From Dactylosporangium siamense (lineage in GTDB: Bacteria > Actinomycetota > Actinomycetes > Mycobacteriales > Micromonosporaceae), in the NCBI RefSeq assembly GCF_016862795.1, contig NZ_BONQ01000021.1:93181-157180 (forward strand): a stretch of DNA of 64,000 nucleotides, given 5' to 3'. A program made the translations under genes and the position numbers. Of the stretch, positions 1-6,402 are shown piece after piece; position 1 is the stretch's first letter, and the number at the start of each line of letters is the position of its first letter. The notes beneath the pieces are model-generated. The model had not been told where the DNA came from. It worked only from the letters and a program-made list of their open reading frames with translations, and did not search any database.

Positions 1-191
1 CCAAGGGCAAGCCGAAGGTCGCCGAACTCGACGACGGCTGGACCGTGGTCACCGTCGACGGCTCCGTCGCCGCCCACGTCGAACACACCATGGCCATCTG
101 CGACGACGGCGTCTGGGTCCTCACCGCCGTCGACGGCGGCCGGGCGCGGCTGGGCGAGCTCGTCACCGCGCGGCAGCAGGTCAGCGCGTAG
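1..191 (+). CDS. map: Type I methionine aminopeptidase, C-terminal fragment
   Basis: The window opens inside this gene; the readable frame begins at base 3 and ends at a TAG at 189-191. The 62 visible residues match the end of type I methionine aminopeptidases: the GWTVVT strand, then AAHVEHT carrying the last metal-ligand region (His-Glu-His-Thr), and a short tail. The enzyme removes the initiator methionine from new proteins in the cytoplasm. Position just before infA fits the usual actinobacterial order secY-adk-map-infA. Start and most of the catalytic domain lie outside the window. Confidence 0.85.
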   Translation, partial: KGKPKVAELDDGWTVVTVDGSVAAHVEHTMAICDDGVWVLTAVDGGRARLGELVTARQQVSA

Positions 192-300
192 CTCACCCAT
201 GCGGGCTCCGGTCCGTCGAGCTCCAGGTCCGCTGCTCCCGTCAGCCACCGGTCGGCCGCGGACGGCCTCCCTGCCAGGTCCGCGGACAGTTGCGCAGCCG

Positions 301-450
301 CGACCTGGCGGTCGCGACAAGCCCCGCGCGACCTGGCGGTCCGTGACAGGCCCCGCGCGACCTTGCGGTCCGTGACAAGCCCCGCCACCTGGCGGTCCGT
401 GACAAGCCCCGCGACCTTGCGGTCCGTGACAGGCCCCGCGACCTGGCGGT
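301..450. repeat. Degenerate 27-29 bp tandem repeat, about 5.5 copies
   Basis: Successive units carry the pattern CGACCTGGCGGTCCGTGACA followed by AGCCCCGCG, with single-base changes (CTTGCGG for CTGGCGG, CAGG for CAAG) and small length differences of 26-29 bp. Because lengths vary and no frame is conserved the array is probably not coding. It lies about 110 bp after the map stop codon. Confidence 0.8.
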
Positions 451-750
451 CGGCCCGCGTCCGCAGCCAGTCCGCCTCGGCCGCGACGCGACCGTCCCGG
501 CCGCGACCGTTCGGACCAGACACCCATCGCCCCGTGTTCCGCCCTCAACGCCCTCACCCCGCGACTCGTCGAACTCACCCGCCGCCCGTGATCGAGGTCG
601 TGTGCTGGGTTTCGGCGTGAATGTCCGGGTGTTGTCGTCCGCGGATCGGTGGTCGAAGTCGATCGGCCACCGATGATGAACGCGAGCGGTGTCACCACCT
701 CGACGAGGAAGTGCGCCGGTTGCCAGGCGGCCCCGGTTTACCTGTCGTCG

Positions 751-803
751 GTGATCGAAGTCGTGTGGTGGTTGCCGGGCGGCGGTGGGGCGGCTTCGAT
801 CAC
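751..803. repeat. GTGATCGA-type inverted repeat
   Basis: Perfect 10-bp arms GTGATCGAAG (751-760) and CTTCGATCAC (794-803) enclose a 33-base GC-rich loop. A closely similar left half (GTGATCGAGGTCGTGTG) occurs at 588-604, and a similar inverted repeat is found 47 kb away at 47766-47819, so this looks like a dispersed intergenic element and not a chance hairpin. No T-tract follows, so a terminator role is unsupported. Confidence 0.5.
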
Positions 804-1048
804 GGACGCCGGGCGGCGCGGCGGGGGCTTTCGGCGGGGTGGCCGGGTGGCGTTGTCGGGCGTGGACCGGGGAATGGGCGTCGGCGACGGGCCGTTGTGC
901 CAGGCGGGTTCAGCTGGCACTCCCGTCACGGTGGTCATGGTGGTGGGCGGTGGTCGCACCGTGGCGGCTTTTGCAACGGTGGGGTGGAAGAGCGGCGTGC
1001 GCGGATGGGATGCTTCTCGTGCGGGAACGTGACTCGGGGAGGGTGGCA

Positions 1049-1579
1049 ATGGCGGTGGCGGACCGGCGGGAGAACCTGCGCGCAGCCGACGTCGACCGGC
1101 AGTTCGTGGCTGAGCGGCTCAAGGCGGCGGTCGACGAGGGGCGGCTGTCGCTCGGGGAGTATGACGACCGGCTCAAAGAGACCTATGCCGCCCGGACGTA
1201 TGGCGACCTCGACGTGATCCTCAGCGACCTGCCCGGCTTCCGCCCCGTCGACAGCGCCGCGATCGCGCCGGCCAGTGGCTATGCGGCCGCGCCGACGAGC
1301 CCGGCGCCCGAGTCCGGCGGCAGGGGCCAGTTCGGCCGCCAGCCGCACTGGCTGCTCGGCATCTGGAGCGGCTGGCTGATCGCCGTCACCGTCAACGTGG
1401 TGATCTGGGCCTTGGTCAGCATCTCCAACGGCGAGGCGGTCTACTTCTGGCCGATGTGGGTCGCCGGGCCGCTCGGTGCGGTGCTCCTCGCGACGTCGGT
1501 GAGCACCTATCTGGCCGGTGGGCCGGACGCCGCGCGGGAGCTGAAGCGGGAGCGCAGGCGGCAGCGCCGGGAGCGTTGA
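1049..1579 (+). CDS. DUF1707 membrane protein with 2TM domain
   Basis: Predicted 176 residues. Residues about 10-65 form a DUF1707 domain, seen from AADVDRQFVAERLKAAVDEG, LSLGEYDDRL and TYGDLDVILSDLP; this small domain is common in actinobacterial membrane proteins and has no settled biochemical role. After a Pro/Ala/Gly linker two hydrophobic helices (starting near WLLGIWSGWLIAV and PMWVAGPLGAVLL) form a 2TM-type hairpin, followed by a very basic Arg-rich tail. The ATG at 1049 is chosen because GGGGAGGG lies just upstream and DUF1707 begins directly after it; longer upstream starts give only low-complexity sequence. Confidence 0.8.
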   Translation: MAVADRRENLRAADVDRQFVAERLKAAVDEGRLSLGEYDDRLKETYAARTYGDLDVILSDLPGFRPVDSAAIAPASGYAAAPTSPAPESGGRGQFGRQPHWLLGIWSGWLIAVTVNVVIWALVSISNGEAVYFWPMWVAGPLGAVLLATSVSTYLAGGPDAARELKRERRRQRRER

Positions 1580-1588
1580 GACCCCGAT

Positions 1589-1618
1589 TTGGTGCAACGC
1601 GTTCACCGCGCGTAGACT
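1589..1618 (+). promoter_or_regulatory. Candidate promoter for infA operon
   Basis: TTGGTG (1589-1594) and TAGACT (1613-1618) are separated by 18 bp, which fits an actinobacterial housekeeping promoter. It lies about 150 bp before infA and just after the DUF1707 stop codon, so it could drive the translation-gene cluster. Assignment is by pattern only. Confidence 0.4.
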
Positions 1619-1765
1619 CGGCGATTGGCGCAAAGCGTCCACTCAGGCATGCCCCCACGCGCTTCTAGTGGCAGGCCTGAGCCGCGGCTGGCGCGGACCC
1701 CCCGTGGGGTCCGTGAAAAGGATGCGAGCGTCAACACCCAACCCGATCGTCAGGTAGCGGAGGAC

Positions 1766-1987
1766 ATGCCGAAGAAAGACGGGGCCATCGAGATCGAGGG
1801 CCGAGTGATCGAGCCACTCCCGAACGCCATGTTCCGGGTGGAGCTCGCCAATGGCCACAAGGTCTTGGCGCACATCAGCGGGAAGATGCGGCAGCACTAC
1901 ATCCGCATCCTGCCCGAGGACCGAGTGGTCGTCGAGCTGTCGCCTTATGACCTGACTCGCGGGCGCATCGTCTACCGCTACAAGTAA
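1766..1987 (+). CDS. infA: Translation initiation factor IF-1
   Basis: 73 residues, the standard length. It begins [16 protein letters not shown] and shows the S1/OB-fold core with [21 protein letters not shown] and [16 protein letters not shown], ending [11 protein letters not shown]-1 binds the ribosomal A site of the 30S subunit and assists IF-2 and IF-3 in initiation. The ATG at 1766 has GCGGAGGA just upstream; the open frame extends further 5-prime but without IF-1 similarity. It is first in the row infA-rpmJ-rpsM-rpsK-rpsD-rpoA-rplQ. Confidence 0.97.
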   Translation: MPKKDGAIEIEGRVIEPLPNAMFRVELANGHKVLAHISGKMRQHYIRILPEDRVVVELSPYDLTRGRIVYRYK

Positions 1988-2062
1988 ATCGGTGTCGGTT
2001 CCCAGGAAACGGTCGGGACTGTCGCTCCCATGTAGGGGTGCGCAGCGAGAGTTAGGCACACC

Positions 2063-2179
2063 GTGAAGGTCAAGCCGAGCGTCAAGCGGATCTGCAACAA
2101 CTGCCGGGTCATCCGGCGGCACGGCCGGGTCATGGTCATCTGCAGCACTGACCCGCGCCACAAGCAGCGCCAGGGCTGA
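2063..2179 (+). CDS. rpmJ: 50S ribosomal protein L36 (zinc-binding form)
   Basis: A 38-residue protein starting with [23 protein letters not shown], continuing [18 protein letters not shown]. The four zinc ligands Cys11, Cys14, Cys27 and His33 are all present, so this is the C+ (zinc) paralogue; many actinomycetes also carry a zinc-free copy used under zinc starvation. It belongs to the large ribosomal subunit and sits between infA and rpsM as usual. Confidence 0.97.
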   Translation: MKVKPSVKRICNNCRVIRRHGRVMVICSTDPRHKQRQG

Positions 2180-2274
2180 AGCCCCGGCGGCAGATCCACC
2201 CAGCACCACCTAGTTTTAGCCCGTTCCAGCCCCGGGCCACCGCGCGTGATACGTGCGGAGCGCGTGGGCTGCAC

Positions 2275-2313
2275 CCCCGGTCGGAGGCCGGGGCCCGTCT
2301 GTGGGCAGACGGG
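2275..2313 (+). promoter_or_regulatory. Back-to-back hairpins in the rpsM leader
   Basis: Between rpmJ and rpsM lie 181 bases containing two adjacent hairpins: CCCCGG/CCGGGG (2275-2293) and a perfect 8-bp stem CCCGTCTG/CAGACGGG with TGGG loop (2294-2313), about 48 bases before the rpsM start. A TAGTTT hexamer (2212-2217) upstream could be a -10 element. In Escherichia coli ribosomal protein S4 represses this operon through a leader before rpsM; a similar feedback element is inferred here but not shown. Confidence 0.4.
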
Positions 2314-2360
2314 AGTGGAGCGGGCTCAGACCTCCGCACACGCAAGGAGCACGCCCACCT

Positions 2361-2741
2361 ATGGCACGTCTCGTTGGTGTTGATCTCCCGCGCGAGAAGC
2401 GCACGGAGATCGCACTCACCTACATCTATGGCATCGGTCGCACCCGATCCATCGAGCTTCTGGCCGCTACCGGCATCGACCCCAACAAGCGGGCTCGTGA
2501 CCTGACCGATGAAGAGATCGTGCAGCTGCGCGACTACATCGAGGCCAACTTCAAGGTTGAAGGCGACCTGCGCCGCGAGGTCGCCGCGGACATCCGCCGC
2601 AAGGTTGAGATCGGCTGCTACCAGGGCATCCGGCACCGCAAGGGCCTGCCCGTGCGCGGTCAGCGCACCAGGACCAACGCCCGCACCCGCAAGGGTCCGA
2701 AGCGCACGGTCGCCGGCAAGAAGAAGCCGGGCAAGAAGTAG
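2361..2741 (+). CDS. rpsM: 30S ribosomal protein S13
   Basis: 126 residues starting [15 protein letters not shown]13 hallmarks are the helix-two-turn-helix region [10 protein letters not shown], the [19 protein letters not shown] segment and the basic C-terminal tail [11 protein letters not shown]. It contacts 16S rRNA in the 30S head and the P-site tRNA. The ATG at 2361 follows AAGGAGC; an in-frame upstream extension has no S13 similarity. It is followed after 42 bases by rpsK. Confidence 0.97.
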   Translation: MARLVGVDLPREKRTEIALTYIYGIGRTRSIELLAATGIDPNKRARDLTDEEIVQLRDYIEANFKVEGDLRREVAADIRRKVEIGCYQGIRHRKGLPVRGQRTRTNARTRKGPKRTVAGKKKPGKK

Positions 2742-2783
2742 TAGTCGGTCAGGTAGAGAAAACAATCTAGGAGCGCATAGAGA

Positions 2784-3194
2784 ATGCCGCCGAAGGCTCG
2801 CGCCGGAGGGACCGCTGTCAAGAAGGTCCGGCGCAAGGAACGCAAGAACGTCGCCCACGGGCAGGCGCACATCAAGAGCACCTTCAACAACACCATCGTG
2901 TCGATCACTGACCCGACCGGTGCTGTGATCTCCTGGGCCTCGGCCGGCCAGGTGGGCTTCAAGGGCTCGCGCAAGTCGACTCCGTTCGCCGCGCAGCTGG
3001 CCGCCGAGGCCGCCGCTCGCCGCGCGATGGAGCACGGCATGCGCAAGGTCGACGTGTTCGTCAAGGGTCCGGGCTCCGGCCGGGAAACCGCGATCCGCTC
3101 GCTCCAGGCCGTCGGCCTCGAGGTCGGGCAGATCAGTGACGTCACGCCGCAGCCGCACAACGGCTGCCGTCCGCCGAAGCGCAGAAGGGTCTGA
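2784..3194 (+). CDS. rpsK: 30S ribosomal protein S11
   Basis: 136 residues. The core [33 protein letters not shown] and the C-terminal [18 protein letters not shown] are diagnostic of S11, which lines the mRNA exit/Shine-Dalgarno cleft on the 30S platform with S6 and S18. The N-terminus is short and basic. The stop codon lies five bases before the rpsD start, indicating tight translational coupling. Confidence 0.97.
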   Translation: MPPKARAGGTAVKKVRRKERKNVAHGQAHIKSTFNNTIVSITDPTGAVISWASAGQVGFKGSRKSTPFAAQLAAEAAARRAMEHGMRKVDVFVKGPGSGRETAIRSLQAVGLEVGQISDVTPQPHNGCRPPKRRRV

Positions 3195-3198
3195 CGAG

Positions 3199-3825
3199 AT
3201 GGCTCGTTACACCGGTGCCGACTGCCGCCGTTGCCGTCGCGAGAAGATGAAGCTGTTCCTCAAGGGCAGCAAGTGCGATGGGCCGAAATGCCCGTTCGAG
3301 TCGCGCCCCTTCCCGCCCGGTCAGCACGGCCGTGGCCGGCCGAAGGAGACCGAGTACCTCCTGCAGCTGCGCGAGAAGCAGAAGGCCCGTCGTATCTACG
3401 GCGTCCTCGAGCGTCAGTTCGCCGGCTACTTCGACGAGGCTGTGGCCAAGCCCGGCAAGACCGGTGAGGAGCTGCTCAAGATCCTTGAGTCGCGCCTCGA
3501 CAACGTGGTGTACCGGGCCGGCCTCGCCACCTCGCGTGACGCGGCCCGCCAGCTGGTGAACCACGGCCACATCCAGGTCAACGGCAAGAAGGTCGACATC
3601 GCGTCGTACCGGCTGCGTGAGCACGACATCGTGCAGGTGCGGCCGAAGTCGCGGGAGCTCACCCCGTTCCAGATCGCTCAGGGCCTCGCGGGCAGCAAGA
3701 CCGTCCCCGCGTGGCTGGAGTTCATCCCCAGCGAGCTCAAGGTCCTGGTGCACAGCCTGCCCGCGCGGCAGGTCATCGACACCCAGGTCCAGGAGCAGCT
3801 GATCGTCGAGCTCTACAGCAAGTAG
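3199..3825 (+). CDS. rpsD: 30S ribosomal protein S4 (zinc-binding form)
   Basis: 208 residues. Cys9, Cys12, Cys26 and Cys31 form the N-terminal zinc site of the C+ S4 type; the S4 RNA-binding domain follows (SRLDNVVYRAG, ARQLVNHGHIQVNGKKVDI). S4 nucleates 30S body assembly at the 16S five-way junction and in some bacteria is the translational repressor of its own operon. The ATG at 3199 is five bases after the rpsK stop; a longer upstream frame overlaps rpsK and is not used. Confidence 0.97.
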   Translation: MARYTGADCRRCRREKMKLFLKGSKCDGPKCPFESRPFPPGQHGRGRPKETEYLLQLREKQKARRIYGVLERQFAGYFDEAVAKPGKTGEELLKILESRLDNVVYRAGLATSRDAARQLVNHGHIQVNGKKVDIASYRLREHDIVQVRPKSRELTPFQIAQGLAGSKTVPAWLEFIPSELKVLVHSLPARQVIDTQVQEQLIVELYSK

Positions 3826-3915
3826 CACGGCTTTACGGAGGCGGGGCGATCATGCTCCGCCTCCTCGTCGGAGCGCGTCAAATAGTGGGCGCGCAACGAA
3901 CTGGAGGAACCGCAA

Positions 3916-4941
3916 GTGCTTATCTCCCAGCGTCCGAGCCTCGCCGAAGAGTCCATCAGCGAGACCCGGTCAAAGTTCACCATCGAGCCGCTCGAGCCGG
4001 GCTTCGGCTACACCCTCGGCAACTCGCTGCGTCGCACCCTGCTCAGCTCGATCCCGGGCGCGGCCGTGACCAGCATCAAGATCGACGGGGTGCTGCACGA
4101 GTTCACCACGATCCCCGGCGTCAAGGAGGACGTGGTCGAGCTCGTCATGAACGTCAAGGAGCTGTGCGTCAGCTCCGAGCACGACGAGCCGGTCTCGATG
4201 TACCTGCGCAAGCAGGGCCCCGGCGACGTCACGGCGGGCGACATCCAGCCCCCGGCCGGCGTCTCCGTGCACAACCCCGACCTGAAGCTGGCCACGCTCA
4301 ACGGCAAGGGCCGGCTCGACATGGAGCTGACCGTCGAGCGCGGTCGTGGCTACGTGACCGCGAACCAGAACAAGCAGCAGGGCCAGGAGATCGGTCGGAT
4401 TCCGATCGACTCGATCTACTCCCCGGTGCTCAAGGTCACCTACCGCGTCGAGGCCACCCGTGTCGAGCAGCGCACCGACTTCGACCGGCTCATCATCGAC
4501 GTCGAGACCAAGGCGTCGCTGACCCCCCGGACCGCGCTGGCCTCCGCCGGCATGACGCTCGTCGAGCTGTTCGGCCTGGCCCGCGAGCTCGACGAGACCG
4601 CTGAAGGCATCGACATCGGCCCGTCGCCGCAGGACGCGCAGCTCGCTGCCGACCTGGCACTGCCGATCGAGGAGCTCGACCTCACCGTCCGCTCGTACAA
4701 CTGCCTCAAGCGCGAGGGCATCAACTCCGTCGGGGAGCTGATCAGCCGCACGGAAGCAGACCTCCTCGATATAAGGAATTTCGGTCAGAAGTCGATCGAC
4801 GAGGTCAAGATGAAGCTCGCCGGGATGGGTCTGGGTCTCAAGGACTCCGCCCCGACGTTCGACCCGGCACACGTCGTGGACTCGTTCGCCGATGTTTCCT
4901 ACGACGACACCGACGACTACCGCGAGACCGAGCAGCTCTAA
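3916..4941 (+). CDS. rpoA: RNA polymerase alpha subunit
   Basis: 341 residues from a GTG start preceded by CTGGAGGAA. The N-terminal assembly domain (about 15-235) includes [20 protein letters not shown], the dimerisation and beta-contact element. A linker leads to the C-terminal domain (about 255-315), with [15 protein letters not shown] and [15 protein letters not shown], the part that contacts upstream DNA and activators. It forms the alpha2 scaffold of RNA polymerase. An acidic tail follows. Its place after rpsD and before rplQ is the standard alpha operon. Confidence 0.98.
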   Translation: MLISQRPSLAEESISETRSKFTIEPLEPGFGYTLGNSLRRTLLSSIPGAAVTSIKIDGVLHEFTTIPGVKEDVVELVMNVKELCVSSEHDEPVSMYLRKQGPGDVTAGDIQPPAGVSVHNPDLKLATLNGKGRLDMELTVERGRGYVTANQNKQQGQEIGRIPIDSIYSPVLKVTYRVEATRVEQRTDFDRLIIDVETKASLTPRTALASAGMTLVELFGLARELDETAEGIDIGPSPQDAQLAADLALPIEELDLTVRSYNCLKREGINSVGELISRTEADLLDIRNFGQKSIDEVKMKLAGMGLGLKDSAPTFDPAHVVDSFADVSYDDTDDYRETEQL

Positions 4942-4970
4942 CCGGCTGCTGTTCGATTTGAGGAGCCCCA

Positions 4971-5498
4971 ATGCCCACGCCCACCAAGGGTCCCCGCCTC
5001 GGCGGCAGCCCCGCGCATGAAAAGCTGATGCTGGCGAACCTCGCCACCTCGCTGTTCAAGCACGGACGCATCAAGACCACCGAGACCAAGGCCAAGCGGC
5101 TGCGCCCGCTCGCCGAGCAGCTCATCACCAAGGCCAAGCGCGGAGACCTGCACGCGCGCCGTCAAGCGCTCGCCGTGGTGCGCGACAAGGACGTGGTGTT
5201 CCAGCTGTTCGACCAGATCGCGCCGCGGTTCGCCACCCGGCCGGGTGGCTACACCCGCATCGTGAAGACCGGCCCGCGCAAGGGTGACGCCGCTCCCATG
5301 GCGATCATCGAGCTGGTCGAGGAGCTCGAGGTCGCCGTCGCGCCGGCGCCGCGCAAGGCCGCCGCTCGCAAGGCCGCCAAGGCCGACTCGATCGCGGTCC
5401 TCGCCGGCGAGGACGAGGACGAGGCTCCGGCCGCTGCGGCGTCCGTCTCGGACGAAGCCGGCGCTGCCGCGGACGAGGACGACGAGAAGAAGGCCTGA
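4971..5498 (+). CDS. rplQ: 50S ribosomal protein L17
   Basis: 175 residues. The conserved L17 domain covers about residues 1-118 ([60 protein letters not shown]). The remaining 55 residues are an Ala/Glu/Asp-rich acidic tail, common in actinobacterial L17 and absent in Escherichia coli. L17 binds 23S rRNA near the exit tunnel. The gene closes the alpha operon and is followed by a strong hairpin terminator. Confidence 0.97.
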   Translation: MPTPTKGPRLGGSPAHEKLMLANLATSLFKHGRIKTTETKAKRLRPLAEQLITKAKRGDLHARRQALAVVRDKDVVFQLFDQIAPRFATRPGGYTRIVKTGPRKGDAAPMAIIELVEELEVAVAPAPRKAAARKAAKADSIAVLAGEDEDEAPAAAASVSDEAGAAADEDDEKKA

Positions 5499-5518
5499 TC
5501 ACAGGTCTGAAGTCGACG

Positions 5519-5550
5519 GCCCGGCACCCTGCGTCACTGGGGTGCCGGGC
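5519..5550 (+). terminator. Terminator after rplQ
   Basis: Perfect 11-bp arms GCCCGGCACCC (5519-5529) and GGGTGCCGGGC (5540-5550) with a 10-base loop, followed by the pyrimidine-rich TTCTTCGTCT. It lies 20 bases after the rplQ stop, so it should end the alpha operon and separate it from truA. Confidence 0.85.
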
Positions 5551-5586
5551 TTCTTCGTCTGATTCGGAAGAGAAGAAGGGTGAACG

Positions 5587-6399
5587 TTGAGCATCCGGGT
5601 CCGCCTCGACGTGGCGTATGACGGGACCGACTTTTCCGGCTGGGCGGTCCAACCGGCCCGCCGCACCGTGGCCGGCGAGCTGACCACGGTCCTGACCCGC
5701 CTGTTCGGCACCGTGGACGGCCTGACCGTCGCCGGCCGCACCGACGCCGGCGTGCACGCCACGGGCCAGGTCTGCCACGTCGACGTCCCCGCGGACCGCT
5801 GGGAGACCCTCTCCGCCGCGCTGCTGCGCAAACTCGCCGGCCTGCTGCCCCCGGACGTCCGCGTGCTCGCCGTGACGGAGGTCCCGCCGGAGTTCGACGC
5901 CAGGTTCTCGGCCCTGTCGCGGCGCTACGAGTACCGCGTCACCGACGCCGTCCACGGCGCCCTGCCGCTGCGCCGCCACGACACGGTCGCCTGGGCCCGC
6001 CCGCTCGACCTGGACGCCCTCAACGCCGCCGCGGAGGGCCTGGTGGGGGAGCACGACTACGCCGCCTTCTGCCGCCGCAAGGAGCACGCCACGACGATCC
6101 GCGCCGTCAACCGCCTGGACTGGCGCCGCGACCCGGACGGCATCCTCGTGGCGACCGTGCAGGCGGACGCGTTCTGCCAGCAGATGGTCCGCAGCCTCGT
6201 CGGCGCCCAGCTCTTCGTCGGTGACGGCCGGCGCGCCGCGTCGTGGCCCGCGGGGCTGCTCAGCCGGCGGGTCCGTGCCGACGAGGTGACCGTGGCACCG
6301 GCACACGGGCTCTCGCTGGTGGAGGTCCGGTACCCGGAGGATCCGGCGGACCTGCGCAGCCGTTCGGAACTGACCCGCCGCCGTCGCGACGCGGACTGA
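5587..6399 (+). CDS. truA: tRNA pseudouridine(38-40) synthase
   Basis: 270 residues from a TTG start with GAAGAAGGG upstream. The catalytic aspartate is Asp53 in the AGRTDAGVHATGQ motif; YDGTDFSGWAVQP near the N-terminus and FCQQMVRSLVG in the C-terminal half are also TruA signatures. It isomerises uridines 38, 39 and 40 in the anticodon arm of many tRNAs. It follows the alpha operon as in other actinobacteria but beyond a terminator, so a separate promoter is likely. Confidence 0.95.
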   Translation: MSIRVRLDVAYDGTDFSGWAVQPARRTVAGELTTVLTRLFGTVDGLTVAGRTDAGVHATGQVCHVDVPADRWETLSAALLRKLAGLLPPDVRVLAVTEVPPEFDARFSALSRRYEYRVTDAVHGALPLRRHDTVAWARPLDLDALNAAAEGLVGEHDYAAFCRRKEHATTIRAVNRLDWRRDPDGILVATVQADAFCQQMVRSLVGAQLFVGDGRRAASWPAGLLSRRVRADEVTVAPAHGLSLVEVRYPEDPADLRSRSELTRRRRDAD

Positions 6400-6402
6400 C
6401 GC

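Larger units (their letters stand above)
192..1048. other. Long non-coding gap between map and a DUF1707 gene
   Basis: About 860 bases without a convincing gene. Open frames exist on both strands but their translations are low-complexity Arg/Ser/Pro/Gly strings typical of high-GC shadows. The stretch holds a degenerate tandem repeat (301-450), a GTGATCGA-type hairpin (751-803), and a related sequence at 588-609. It separates map from the ribosomal-protein operon, which in many actinobacteria lies immediately downstream. Confidence 0.6.

Noticed and set aside
363..620. Short open frame encoding SVTSPATWR-type repeats
   Set aside because: The peptide repeat only mirrors the underlying DNA repeat; unit lengths vary and there is no ribosome-binding site.
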